From assembly GCA_963422275.1 (NCBI GenBank), contig OY729418.1, positions 1,674,001 to 1,738,000 of the forward strand: 64,000 bases of DNA. Reading direction: 5' to 3'. The notes beneath the pieces are model-generated. The model was not told the origin of the DNA, searched no databases, and worked only from the letters and a program-made list of their open reading frames with translations. Position 1 is the first letter of the stretch, and each line of letters starts with the position of its first letter. Made by a program: the position numbers and the translations under genes. This stretch comes from G963422275 sp963422275. GTDB taxonomy: Bacteria > Pseudomonadota > Alphaproteobacteria > Rhodobacterales > Rhodobacteraceae. Shown here one piece after another: positions 10,301 through 23,838 of the stretch.

Positions 10301-10876
10301 CCCGGCGCCCGGCTGAACTCCGGCGAAGCGCGTCGACGCACCAAAAACCTGGAGCAGCGGCTACAGGCTCGTTTGACCCAACTGGACCGGGAGGAGCAGT
10401 TGTCGGTGATACCGCCGAAGATGCTCGGTGGCGCCATGGTCGTCCCGGCCGGCCTGATCGCACGGATGACCGACGGCGTGCCCAGGAGAGTGGTAGAGAC
10501 ACAGGAATCCGCGGCACGGGCACGCGGGATCGTTATGGAGATCGAGAAGGGATTGGGGTTCGTGCCGAAGGACCGGGAGTTCGAGCGCCGCGGCTACGAC
10601 ATCGAGAGCTTGGTGCCGGAGACAGGCAAACTGCGGTTCATCGAGGTCAAGGGACGGGTCAGCGGTGCCGATACGATCACGGTCACAAAGAATGAAGTGC
10701 TGACGGCCCTTAACGCGCCGGATGACTATATTCTTGCCATCGTCGAGTTCTTGGATGGCCATGAGCACCATGTCCACTATGTACGGCAACCGTTCGAGCA
10801 GGATCCAGACTGGGCCGTTACAAGCGCTAACTACAGTATGGACAAGTTGATCGCGCGGGCGGAGGCGCCAGCATGA
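7304..10876 (+). CDS. SNF2-type helicase with C-terminal DUF3883 domain
   Basis: Large superfamily 2 helicase of 1190 aa, GTG start with a good ribosome site. Walker A is ADDPGAGKT with Lys137, Walker B is CDEAH with Asp234, motif III is LMTATPHNG, and the C-terminal RecA lobe carries the TDAAGEGINLQ and QRFGRIHRIGQ motifs. A coiled, charged insert lies at about 390-500. The C-terminal ~110 residues form a DUF3883 domain with a nuclease-like FIEVKGRV strand. Helicases of this build accompany DUF1156 methyltransferases and resemble DrmD of DISARM. It is the first gene of the defence operon, coupled by ATGA overlaps to the methyltransferase. Its likely job is to translocate on or remodel foreign DNA. 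Confidence 0.9.
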   Translation: MPALKLEDLQPECTVRGVRAAETVTVVNVKWHGADMLTLLYRSASGTVAEEVLFRDAEARLEQVSQERPWIFDGDGALYRLVSEAHRIRLAHLFDPMLAVHTSLVEPLPHQITAVYEAMLPRQPLRFLLADDPGAGKTIMAGLLIKELIARGDLRRCLIVCPGSLVEQWQDELYNRFGLGFEIMTNDKMEAAHTGNWFLENDFAIARLDKLARNEDVQAKLSARDCDYDLVICDEAHKMSATFFGGEVQYTKRYRLGQLLSGLTRHFLLMTATPHNGKESDFQLFLALLDGDRFEGRFRDGVHRIDVTDMMRRMVKEDLLQFDGRPLFPERIARSVPYKLTDDEARLYRAVTEYVREEFNRAEALQNDKRAGTVGFALTVLQRRLASSPEAIYQSLMRRRNRLVSRLREMKVMRRGAALLSAAPSFSLDADDLKDLDDAPEDEVDAVERTVLDEATAASTITELEREIESLRRLQEMAAEIRRAGSDTKWHEFSKLLDEILMRDGLGPLLGGESLSHAGGKQSGPKASPQQKLVIFTEHRDTLNYLMSRIETLLGRPEAVVQIHGGMGRKQRRKAQEAFLHDPEVQLLLATDAAGEGINLQRAHLMVNYDLPWNPNRLEQRFGRIHRIGQTEVCHLWNLVAEETREGDVFHRLLDKLEQARNALGGQVFDVLGKLQFDGKSLRELLIEAIRYGDRPEVRAKLEQTVTEAVDRERLRALIEGRALAQDAMDTSKVASAREELERAQVRRLQPFYIESFFLEAFRSLGGTAREREHRRYQVSHVPAAVRSRDREIGLGDPVLPRYERIAFEKDLLAIQGKPPAAFICPGHPLLGAVIDLTLERHGELLKRGAVLVDDRDNGEEPRVLFALEHVIQAGGQGLGDKGRIVSQRMLYVEMDGAGNRRHLHNAPYLDYRPLGNDDPSVSDILALPELQWVSRELEQEAQGEAIAHVVPDHVAEVRNRRQETITKTRAAVKDRLTKEIAHWYHRAEQLRIQERAGKPGARLNSGEARRRTKNLEQRLQARLTQLDREEQLSVIPPKMLGGAMVVPAGLIARMTDGVPRRVVETQESAARARGIVMEIEKGLGFVPKDREFERRGYDIESLVPETGKLRFIEVKGRVSGADTITVTKNEVLTALNAPDDYILAIVEFLDGHEHHVHYVRQPFEQDPDWAVTSANYSMDKLIARAEAPA

Positions 10877-10976
10877 ACAAGCCTTCTTTCGAGGCGGTCG
10901 AAAGACTGATGGCGTTGGGGCCGTGTTGTCACCGCGACAGCCAAACCAGTCACTCTCTCCCGGGTTTGGATGCACG

Positions 10977-10980
<4 letters not shown>
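10873..10980 (+). CDS. 35-codon coupling ORF between helicase and methyltransferase
   Basis: A 35-aa reading frame, MNKPSFEAVERLMALG and onward, starts at the ATG that overlaps the helicase stop (ATGA at 10873-10876). It ends at the TGA that overlaps the methyltransferase start (ATGA at 10977-10980). Both junctions are the classic 4-bp overlap used for translational coupling. I do not recognise the peptide. It may be a remnant of a deleted gene, or only a device to carry ribosomes across the 100-bp gap. There is no independent evidence that it is a functional protein. Confidence 0.45.
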
Positions 10981-13874
<2,894 letters not shown>

Positions 13875-13989
13875 TCGGAGATCTCTGGGGGTGGCATTGG
13901 ATGAAGCCGAAATCAGGCTTGGCATGCAACTCGCAAGGCATGTTGCCGCCTCGCAGGCGGGTAATCCGCATTTTACACGGAGGTAAGGG

Positions 13990-14211
13990 ATGAAAAGAAG
14001 ATTGACGGCTATAGTCGAACGCGTAGGAACAGGATACGCCGCGCTTTGTCCCGAAGTGGATGTCGCCAACCAAGGAGACAGTGTCGCGGAGGCATGCGCG
14101 AATCTCGAGGAAGCACTGATCCTGCTTTTTGAGGCCGCCTCGCCGGAGGAAGTAGAACGCCGCGCCAAACGCGAGTTCTACGTCACCGATGTCGAAATAG
14201 CCGTTGGCTAG
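13990..14211 (+). CDS. hicB: HicB-like antitoxin
   Basis: 73-aa protein with the partial RNase H-like fold of HicB antitoxins. It starts MKRRLTAIVERVGTGYAALC, continues with PEVDVANQGDSVAEACANL, and ends in a short charged tail, so it is a minimal HicB without an added DNA-binding domain. The ribosome site GGAGGTAAGGG is excellent. hicA overlaps its end by 8 bp. The antitoxin-first gene order differs from the common hicA-hicB order but is seen in several families. The pair lies between the two 76-bp inverted repeats and would flip with that segment. Confidence 0.8.
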   Translation: MKRRLTAIVERVGTGYAALCPEVDVANQGDSVAEACANLEEALILLFEAASPEEVERRAKREFYVTDVEIAVG

Positions 14212-14464
14212 GCTGAGATTGTTATCCGGCTGGAACGTGTGTCGGATACTTGAAGTGCACGGCTTCGCTGAAGTCCGGAAGCGCGGCAGCCACGTCATCA
14301 TGCAAACGTTGGATCCAGATGGAACGGTAACGGTGCCGGCGCCGAATCATCGAGAATTGCGAGTCGGCACGCTGATGTCCATCATTCGTCAATCAGGGCT
14401 GCATCGTTCGAAGAAGGAACCTGAAAGCGCGGCTTTGTGGGTCTCGCTGACGATGAGGATCTGA
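14204..14464 (+). CDS. hicA: HicA-like mRNA interferase toxin
   Basis: 86-aa protein with a TTG start overlapping hicB. It has the double-stranded-RNA-binding-like HicA core: LLSGWNVCRILEVHGF, then the catalytic-histidine strand KRGSHVIMQ, then TVTVPAPNHRELRVGTL and IIRQSGLHRS. HicA cleaves mRNA unless bound by HicB. The last 15 residues extend beyond the usual end and may be read-through after a lost stop. It lies 24 bp from the convergent end of methyltransferase B. The pair may simply stabilise the invertible locus, or respond when inversion or damage stops its transcription. Confidence 0.8.
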   Translation: MARLRLLSGWNVCRILEVHGFAEVRKRGSHVIMQTLDPDGTVTVPAPNHRELRVGTLMSIIRQSGLHRSKKEPESAALWVSLTMRI

Positions 14465-14488
14465 TTGCTAGCGCACCCTGGGTTCAAA

Positions 14489-16825
<2,337 letters not shown>

Positions 16826-16873
16826 TGTGGCTTGCCTGCGATCATCGATCCAAGAAAGCCACCGAAACGAAGT

Positions 16874-17767
16874 CTACGCTACGAGCCGGTTCGCGTCAAC
16901 CGGTAGCCCCGTCAGGGCAGCCGATATTGTCAATCCTATGCGCTCGGCGGCGGCTTCGGTCTCTCGGTCACTCACATGCGCGTAGCGTAGCGTCATGCGC
17001 ATCTGCGCGTGGCCAAGCAGGCGAGACACCACGGGCAGGGGAACGCCGGCCATGACCGCGTGGCTGGCGAAAGTGTGACGCAGGTCGTGGAGACGCGCGT
17101 CCGCGATGCCCGCGGTTTGGCGGACCTTTCGCCAGAGCGAGAGTTCCGACGGGCGGCTGGTCGAAGGGTCCGTGGAGGATGGGAAAACGTATGGACTGAC
17201 GCAGGGCTGTCTCGCAAGGACGACCTGAGCCTCGGCGCTGAGAAAGACTGCCCGGGGACCGGTCTTGGAGTCGCTCAGCACGAGTCTGTCGCCGTGGACC
17301 TCGGACCAGCGCAAGGCGGTCAGTTCGCCCTTGCGGCACCCGGTAAGCAAGAGGAGACGGATGATCTCGGCCTGCTGGACGCCGGACTCTCTCCCGCGAT
17401 GGGCGTCAAGCGCCCGGTGCAGACGTCTGATCTCGGCGCGAGTCAGGAAGCGCGTTTTCCTGGGCTGCGGGTTCCGCCGAATGGTGCGGGCGGGGTTCGA
17501 CGCGAGATCGCCGCATTCAACGGCGAAACTCAGGATTTGGGATAGAACGTCAAGGCCGCGGTTGGCGCCAGCGGGCGCAGCCATTGAATAGTGGTCGAAC
17601 CACTGGGATATGTCCTCGCGTCCGATCCGAGTTAGGTCCATGGTCCCGAACTCGGGGAGAAGTTGGGTGCGCAGCAAACTGTCAACCCGGCGTTTGGTGG
17701 AGGGCTTGCACGGCTCATGGCATGCAACTGTCCATGGCGACGCCACGAACTCCGCGAACGTCGTCAT
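16874..17767 (-). CDS. Tyrosine recombinase 1
   Basis: 297-aa site-specific recombinase of the phage integrase/Xer family. The catalytic set is complete: Arg145 in TGCRKGEL, Lys168 in DSKTG, His227 and Arg230 in HDLRH, His253 in LLGH and nucleophile Tyr262 in TLRYAH. An N-terminal SAM-like DNA-binding domain fills about residues 1-100. It starts within an ATGA overlap with recombinase 2 and lies 48 bp upstream of methyltransferase B, same strand. The location inside the defence locus, beside two inverted repeats, suggests it inverts the methyltransferase cassette rather than integrating an element. An alternative is that the pair is the leftover integrase of the island. Confidence 0.92.
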   Translation of the reverse strand: MTTFAEFVASPWTVACHEPCKPSTKRRVDSLLRTQLLPEFGTMDLTRIGREDISQWFDHYSMAAPAGANRGLDVLSQILSFAVECGDLASNPARTIRRNPQPRKTRFLTRAEIRRLHRALDAHRGRESGVQQAEIIRLLLLTGCRKGELTALRWSEVHGDRLVLSDSKTGPRAVFLSAEAQVVLARQPCVSPYVFPSSTDPSTSRPSELSLWRKVRQTAGIADARLHDLRHTFASHAVMAGVPLPVVSRLLGHAQMRMTLRYAHVSDRETEAAAERIGLTISAALTGLPVDANRLVA

Positions 17768-18648
17768 GGTCGATGCGCCATGGCACCGGCGACGGTTTGC
17801 GCGGCCTGCATCGCGAGCGCATCGTCGAAGTGGAGATACCGCAGCGTGGTCGCCGCGTCGCGATGCCCGAGCAGACGACCGATGGTCAACACGGTCTCAC
17901 CCCGGCCAAGGGCGAAACTGGCGTAGCTGTGCCGCAGGTCGTGGAGACGCACGTCCGGCAGCCCGGCTGCCACGCGAATCCCGCGCCAGTGCCGATACAG
18001 GGTCTCCGTGCACATGGGGCCATCGTCGCGCAAGGCCGGAAAGACCCAAGCCGACGTCTTGTTGAGAGTGGCCAGGACGAGGCGGCTCGCGCTGGAGAGC
18101 CACACCGTTCGCGGTCCGGTTTTGCTGTCCGGAAGGTACAGGTTGCCTTCCCGGTAGTCTTCCCATCTCAGGTGTCGGATCTCCCCCTGTCGGCAGCCGG
18201 TGAGGATCAGCAGTCGCACCAGCGCGACCGGCGCGGGTGCATCGCGCTCGCGTTCAGCGAGCACGGCACCGAGTTGACGGGTCTCTGCCGCAGTGAGAAA
18301 GCGGCTGCGGCCCGGCGCGCGGTACCGCCGTATGCCCGCGCAGGGATTGCTGTTCTCGGGACGAAGTCCCTGCCTCTCCGCTTCGCGTAAGACAGCTGAG
18401 AGAACAGGCAAGGCGCGGTTGGCCGCGGCCGGCGTGGTGTGCAGGGTCGCGAACCACTGCCGGACCTCGCCCGGCGAGATGTCCGCAACATGTCGCTGCG
18501 CGAAGAACGGCATGATCTGATTGCGCAAATAGCAGCGGTTGACCGCAAGCGTGCGGGGCTTCCAGAGGCGTGACTGGCGATGAATGACCGAGTCGGCCAA
18601 AGGCCCGAAAAGGGTTGTTTGCTTTTCATGCAAGGCATTATACTCCAT
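17764..18648 (-). CDS. Tyrosine recombinase 2
   Basis: 294-aa tyrosine recombinase. The start at 18648 (MEYNALHEKQ) is preferred over the long open extension to 19140, which runs through the divergent DUF499 gene. Catalytic residues are Arg153, Lys176, His236, Arg239, His262 and Tyr271. It resembles recombinase 1 in build (HDLRHSYASFALGRGETVL versus HDLRHTFASHAVMAGVPLP) but is clearly diverged, so the two may act as a heteromeric pair as XerC and XerD do. The stop overlaps the start of recombinase 1 by ATGA. The 99-bp gap to DUF499 must hold divergent promoters. Confidence 0.92.
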   Translation of the reverse strand: MEYNALHEKQTTLFGPLADSVIHRQSRLWKPRTLAVNRCYLRNQIMPFFAQRHVADISPGEVRQWFATLHTTPAAANRALPVLSAVLREAERQGLRPENSNPCAGIRRYRAPGRSRFLTAAETRQLGAVLAERERDAPAPVALVRLLILTGCRQGEIRHLRWEDYREGNLYLPDSKTGPRTVWLSSASRLVLATLNKTSAWVFPALRDDGPMCTETLYRHWRGIRVAAGLPDVRLHDLRHSYASFALGRGETVLTIGRLLGHRDAATTLRYLHFDDALAMQAAQTVAGAMAHRP

Positions 18649-18747
18649 AATACAAGAAAATCTGCATTGGCGAAGGTACGATCGCGACCCCTTGGGGGGC
18701 GGCCTGCGTCCGGACCGAGGCGGTGACACTAGGCTACGAGGGGAACA

Positions 18748-21700
18748 ATGGCGACGACCTACCATGAACGCGTAGGCAAAGCGCTGGAACTGCTGCGCAG
18801 TGGACTCGCTCCGTACGTGGAGCGCGAGATACGCGCCCGGTCGAAGCAGGTGTCCCTGGAGCGGGTACGGCGATACGTGGACGACCCGCGTCTGGCAGAC
18901 AAGCCGATTAACCAATGGGATGCCGCGGGCTTGTTGCGGCTGATGACCGACATCTGGCGTGAGGTATTCCAGGACACTCTTGGTCACAGCGGCCGCAGCT
19001 TGGTGTCCGAATTGCGCGACTGGCGCAACAAGTGGGCGCATCAGGAGCGCTTCCCGAGCGATGACACGGACCGCGCACTCGACACGGTGGAGCGCCTGCT
19101 CGCGGCGGTATCGGCGCCGCAGGCGTCCGAAGTCAGGCAAATGAAGATTGATCTTCGCCGCCTGGTGTTAGACGAGCAGGTGCGCGGCGAGACCCGCCGG
19201 GTTGCGGCGCGCCAGTTGGACGGTCTCTCCATCTCGGGCGTCAACGCTTGGCGCGATGTCGCAGAGCCGCACGACGATGTGGCGACCGGGCGCTATCGGC
19301 AGGCGGAATTCGCGGCTGATCTGGGCCAGGTGCACCGGGGACAGGGTGTCGACGAGTACCGCGACCCGGCCGAGTTTTTTCGGCGCACATACCTGACCGC
19401 GAGTCTGAAATCGTTGCTCGTGGGCGCGATCCGTCGTCTGTCTGGAGGGGACGGAGACCCAGTCATACAGCTTCAGACAAATTTTGGAGGCGGCAAGACC
19501 CACTCCATGCTGGCGCTTTACCATCTGTTCTCGGGCATTGATGCGCAGACTGTACCGGAATTGGGGGAGGTAATCGAAGAGGCTGAGGCCACCCGAATTG
19601 AACCGGTCCGGAAAGTGGTTCTGGTAGGCACTCAGATTTCGCCTGGCAACCCTGAGCCGAAGGCTGACGGAACGGTCGCCCGCACGCTCTGGGGCGAGTT
19701 GGCGCATCAACTCGGCGGTCGGGCGGCTTACGAGCGGATGCGTGTCGATGACGAGCGCGCGACCAATCCTGGACACAAGCTGCGCGATCTATTGGATGAG
19801 TGCGGACCGTGCGCGATACTGATCGATGAATGGGTGGCGTATGCCCGCCAGCTTCATGACGAACCGGGTCTGCCGGGCGGAACGTTCGAGACCCAGTTCA
19901 CTTTCGCGCAGGCCCTGACCGAGGCGGTTAAGCTGACCAAGAACTGCTTGCTAATGGTGTCCTTGCCTGCGTCGGACCAGGCCGCCTCGGCAAGCGCCGG
20001 CGTCGACGACTCCGAGGTGGGGGGCAGGCGCGGCCACGATGCTCTCGAGCGCCTTCGCAACGTAATCGCGCGCGTCGAGTCGCCATGGCGGCCAGCGACG
20101 ACCGAGGAAGGGTTCGAAATCGTCAGACGGCGGCTTTTTAAACCGCTCGCCGACGAGGGAGCCTTCAAGCAGCGGGATGTTACCGCACAGGCCTTCGCTA
20201 ACCTCTACCGGACGCACCGCGCGGAGTTTCCCGCGACCTGTGCGACAATGGATTACAAACGCCGCATTCAGGCCGCCTATCCGATCCATCCCGAGGTGTT
20301 CGACCGCCTTTATACCGACTGGTCATCGCTCGCGAGGTTCCAGCGCACCCGCGGCGTGCTGCGTCTAATGGCAACGGTGATCCACAATCTGTGGGAAACC
20401 GGGGACCGCAGCCCTCTGATACAGCCCTGGAACATCCATCTGGACAATCCACGCGTACAGAACGAATTTACGCGGTACCTTTCAGACAACTGGACACCGG
20501 TGATCGAGAAAGATGTCGACGGTGCCAACTCATTGCCGGTCGCAATCGATGACAATGCACCCAATCTCGGCAAACTCCGCGCTACCCAACGGGTCGCGCG
20601 CACGATCTATCTCGGCTCCGCGCCGATTGCCGAGGCGGCACGGCGAGGGATCGAGGACACACGTGTCAAGCTTGGTTGCGTTATGCCGACGGAGACGCCG
20701 GCGGTCTTCGGCGACGGTCTTCGCCGCCTCGCAGTTCGGGCCACCTATCTCTACCAGGACGGGACGCGCTACTGGTATGACACCCAGCCGACGGTGGCCA
20801 AGCTGGCGGAGGATCGGGCGGAGGAACTTCGGCGTGACACGGATGCGGTGGCCTCGGAACTTGAAGGCCGGATGAGGAACGACTTGCGCCGACGGGATGC
20901 CTTTGCGCGCATTCATACGTTCCCGAAATCGCCTGCGGATGTAGCGGACGAACGCGATGCGCGGCTTGTGGTTCTGCCGCCGAATACGCACTATGTCCGT
21001 GGAATCGACAATCCCGCCCAAGCGCTGGCGGTCAAGATCTTGGAGTCCCGCGGCGCGGCCCCGAGGCTGTTTCGCAACGCCTTGGTGTTCTTGGCAGCCG
21101 ACCGAGCTCGATTTCAGGAATTGGACGAGGCACTGCGACGTTTTCTGGCTTGGGAGTCGATCGTCAAGGATGTAGAGAGGCTTAACTTGGACCCCCACCA
21201 AGCCAGGCAGGCTCGAGTTCAACAGAAGGCTGCAACCGACACCGTTCAAGCGAGGATTCCCGAAACATATCGCTGGCTGCTGGTACCGGAGCAGCAGTCA
21301 CCGGATTCCGACGTATCCTGGAAGTCGTTGAGCCTGTCCGCGTCGGGTCCGCTTGCGGAACGGGCCTCACGTCGGCTTCTGAGCGAGGAACTTCTGGTGA
21401 AAGACTTAGGCGCTGACGTGCTTCGATTGCACCTAGATGATGTACCGCTTTGGCGCGGCGATCATGTCAGCATACGCCAGTTGATTGAAGATTTCGGACA
21501 ATATCTGTACCTGCCGAGGCTCACGAGTGCAGATGTGCTTGTTAGCGCCATCAAGCGAGGCGTTGGGTCGCTGACTTGGGAATGCGACACTTTCGCATTC
21601 GCGGACGGGTTCGACAGAGGAAGGGAGCGTTATCGTGGATTACAAGTCATGCAAGGCATCGATTTCACTCGTGACAGTGGCGGCCTAGTTGTCAACTCAA

Positions 21701-22017
21701 AGGTTGCACGCTCCCAGATAGATACTGTAGTTTCGCCTCCGCCCCCAAAACCCCCGCCGCCCGATCCGCCGGACAGGGATCGCCCTTGCCGGTTCCATGC
21801 GACGGCGACACTTAATCATGCCCGTATCGGTCTGGAAGCTAGTCGGATTGCGGAGGAAGTGGTTTCTCACTTGGATTGTCTCGTCGGTTCGGAGGTACGA
21901 GTCACACTTGAGATCGAGGTGAGCGTGCCTGATGGTGTGTCGGAGCAAGTCGAACGAGTGGTTACCGAAAACAGCGCGAGCCTGCGATTGGATAGTCATG
22001 CTTTCGAGAAGTCATGA
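18748..22017 (+). CDS. DUF499 ATPase with N-terminal Swt1-type HEPN domain
   Basis: 1089-aa protein typical of the DUF499 proteins found with DUF1156 methyltransferases in antiviral loci. Residues 1-115 form a Swt1-type HEPN domain with the RX4H ribonuclease motif at Arg93-His98 (RNKWAH). A P-loop ATPase follows, with Walker A NFGGGKTHS (Lys250) and Walker B AILIDEW. A proline-rich linker near residue 1000 joins a small C-terminal beta domain. The gene is divergent from the recombinases. With the helicase and methyltransferase it completes a three-component defence core. The HEPN motif suggests that the effector could be RNA cleavage, which is inference. Confidence 0.88.
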   Translation: MATTYHERVGKALELLRSGLAPYVEREIRARSKQVSLERVRRYVDDPRLADKPINQWDAAGLLRLMTDIWREVFQDTLGHSGRSLVSELRDWRNKWAHQERFPSDDTDRALDTVERLLAAVSAPQASEVRQMKIDLRRLVLDEQVRGETRRVAARQLDGLSISGVNAWRDVAEPHDDVATGRYRQAEFAADLGQVHRGQGVDEYRDPAEFFRRTYLTASLKSLLVGAIRRLSGGDGDPVIQLQTNFGGGKTHSMLALYHLFSGIDAQTVPELGEVIEEAEATRIEPVRKVVLVGTQISPGNPEPKADGTVARTLWGELAHQLGGRAAYERMRVDDERATNPGHKLRDLLDECGPCAILIDEWVAYARQLHDEPGLPGGTFETQFTFAQALTEAVKLTKNCLLMVSLPASDQAASASAGVDDSEVGGRRGHDALERLRNVIARVESPWRPATTEEGFEIVRRRLFKPLADEGAFKQRDVTAQAFANLYRTHRAEFPATCATMDYKRRIQAAYPIHPEVFDRLYTDWSSLARFQRTRGVLRLMATVIHNLWETGDRSPLIQPWNIHLDNPRVQNEFTRYLSDNWTPVIEKDVDGANSLPVAIDDNAPNLGKLRATQRVARTIYLGSAPIAEAARRGIEDTRVKLGCVMPTETPAVFGDGLRRLAVRATYLYQDGTRYWYDTQPTVAKLAEDRAEELRRDTDAVASELEGRMRNDLRRRDAFARIHTFPKSPADVADERDARLVVLPPNTHYVRGIDNPAQALAVKILESRGAAPRLFRNALVFLAADRARFQELDEALRRFLAWESIVKDVERLNLDPHQARQARVQQKAATDTVQARIPETYRWLLVPEQQSPDSDVSWKSLSLSASGPLAERASRRLLSEELLVKDLGADVLRLHLDDVPLWRGDHVSIRQLIEDFGQYLYLPRLTSADVLVSAIKRGVGSLTWECDTFAFADGFDRGRERYRGLQVMQGIDFTRDSGGLVVNSKVARSQIDTVVSPPPPKPPPPDPPDRDRPCRFHATATLNHARIGLEASRIAEEVVSHLDCLVGSEVRVTLEIEVSVPDGVSEQVERVVTENSASLRLDSHAFEKS

Positions 22018-23350
22018 GTGCTTGGCTTCGGGCAGCTTTATGAAGTTGATCCCGGCAGACTGTGAGAGCCTGATCTTCAGATCGTGCCCACTCCCGAACC
22101 AGACCCGTTTTAGACAGGCCTCGGCGTGATGATCGATAGTCCTCGTCCCGTGTGATGGCGTTGTAGAGGTCCTATATTGTGTTCCTTGTGATCGAGGGCG
22201 TCACGTCCTCATCAGCAAGGATGTGTCTGATTCGACGCCGACGCTCCGGCTCCAATCCCTCCTTCTTATATCGGTTGCTGTGCGGGAACAGGGTTTCAAG
22301 AATCCTATTGGTGTGTTCGGTGCTCAGGGTCTTCAACGCCAACTGCTTATGCACTTGGTTCCGGTTTGATCAAGATGCAGCAGGGGCGCAGGTTTGGCGC
22401 GCAGAGCCTGCAGGAACAGGGACAGGAAGGCAGCGTGGCGATTTCGACGTCGATTGAAACGAAAGACGAACTCATCGAGACAGGTCCCGAGGCGCCGCGC
22501 TGCAGCCTCTCCAGCCGTCTGTCTTGACGATCGCGGTCGCGGCGGCGTTGCGCACAGCGAAGTTGCCGAGACCCTTGGCGCTGCAGGACGGGACCGTGAC
22601 CAGCCGCAGGCGACCCGGCCCCGAAGGCGCGCCCTTGTCGCGCTGCGGCAGGCTGGCCCCGCCGATCCCGATCATCCCGGACAGCGGGCTGCGCTTGGGG
22701 TTGACCATGGCGCGGCGAAGCTTGGCGGCGAGCATCCAGGCGCTGCGACAGGACCCGATCCCGAAGCCGCTTCTGCAACTGCAGGGCGGAGATGCCGTTG
22801 CAATGAGTGGCCATCAGACAGGCGGCCCAGAACCGGATCGCGAGCGACAGCCTGGTTCGGTGCAGGAGGGTGTCGGCGGCGACCGAGGCTTGACGATGGC
22901 AACAGGCGCACTCGAAGCTGTGCTTCCTGGTCTTCAGCTCCCACCCGCGATCGTGGCCGCAGGCGGGACACCGGAAGCCGTTCGGCCATCGGACGGCGAC
23001 GAGCCACCGGACGCAGGCGTCGTCGTCGGGGAACCACGCTGGAAGGCGATGAGGCTGGCGGGGATTTCGGTCATGGGACGGTTCCACGTCAAGAATGTCA
23101 TGCGAACATTCCATCATCCGACATCCCGGACACAATGCCTTGTGTCACCGGAACCATGTGCATAAGCAATCAACGCCATTTTGCCGAACACCGTTCCTGC
23201 CTCACTGAACGCCTTTTCGATAATACGCTTGAGTTCCGTTTCCTAAGCTTCGGCGAGATGCAGCGCGACATTTCGCGTGCGGCGCACCGAAATCGCGTTG
23301 GAAAGGAGAAAGAAGCAGTCGATAAGGTCATCGTCTCCGATCACGATCTG
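22012..23350 (-). pseudogene. DUF932-like phage/plasmid protein, broken and IS-interrupted
   Basis: Removing the IS1595 element and one copy of its 8-bp target repeat rejoins a minus-strand frame. It runs from IVIGDDDLIDCFFLLSNA and VRRTRNVALHLAEA through IIEKAFSEAGTVFGKM into ALKTLSTEHTNRILETLFP, then RRRRIRHILADEDVTP and DLYNAITRDEDYR. This pattern fits DUF932 proteins common on plasmids and mobile islands. Internal stops at AEA* and NTI* and at least one deletion show it is dead. Its end overlaps the DUF499 stop convergently. The family call is from memory of motif pattern. Confidence 0.5.
22341..23169 (-). mobile_element. IS1595-family insertion sequence with frameshifted transposase
   Basis: 829-bp element. 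Terminal inverted repeats at 22344-22365 and 23147-23168 match in 21 of 22 positions and read TGCTTATGCAC inward. The 8-bp direct repeat TCAACGCC flanks it at 22333-22340 and 23170-23177, as expected for this family. The minus-strand transposase has the family zinc-ribbon N-terminus, WPNGFRCPACGHDRGW and ECACCHRQASVAADT, then TLLHRTRLSLAIRFWA. It is shifted near the start (before WFPDDDA) and again near QKRL, and the DDNK catalytic core is degraded. Not autonomous. Confidence 0.75.
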
Positions 23351-23368
23351 ATCGTTCATCTTGACTAG

Positions 23369-23834
23369 GTTGTGTACTCGTTATGTCGGGCCAAGAGCCT
23401 AGCGGCCAGTGCGATGGCCGAGAGGAAGTTTCGGGCAAGCGCAGGATCGACTGACCTCCGCTCCCTTCGGCTGCCTTGGGCGGGAATGCGCGCGGATCGG
23501 ATCGAGAATGGCCTGGGCGTCGCAGCGTTGGTCGGCCACGGTGTCCCGCCCCGGGAACGCCCGATGGCGGGGTCCGGACCCCCGCCCCTTTTCCGCCCGC
23601 CGCACACTGGCGGGTGCGCATGATCGAGCGGTCGACGAGATGGAGCGCCTCCGGCGCCTCGGCGCTCAAGGTGTTGAAAATGCGCACCGCATCCCTTTCC
23701 CGGATCAGCGGTTGCAACCCGCCGTGCAGTGCCCGCAGTCCTTCGGCAGGTCGCGGCGAGACATCGTCAGCGTATCCATGGCTTGAACTCATCAACCCCG
23801 TCTGCACAAATCTTGCACCTTATGGGTACACAAC
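23369..23834 (-). mobile_element. IS5-family mini-element (internally deleted) inside hipA
   Basis: 466-bp element bounded by GTTGTGTAC ends on both sides and by CTAG at 23365-23368 and 23835-23838, a likely 4-bp target duplication. Minus-strand frames give the N-terminal MSRRDL stretch and, after a large deletion, DRSIMRTRQCAAGGK and the C-terminal RRSVDPALARNFLSAIALA. The catalytic core is missing, so it needs a trans-acting transposase. It interrupts the hipA remnant just after the CIALPR codons. Confidence 0.65.
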
Positions 23835-23838
23835 CTAG

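Noticed and set aside
18649..19140. Extended N-terminus for tyrosine recombinase 2
   Set aside because: The extension would overlap the first 390 bp of the divergent DUF499 gene and has no recombinase-like sequence; the ATG at 18648 gives a normal-length enzyme.
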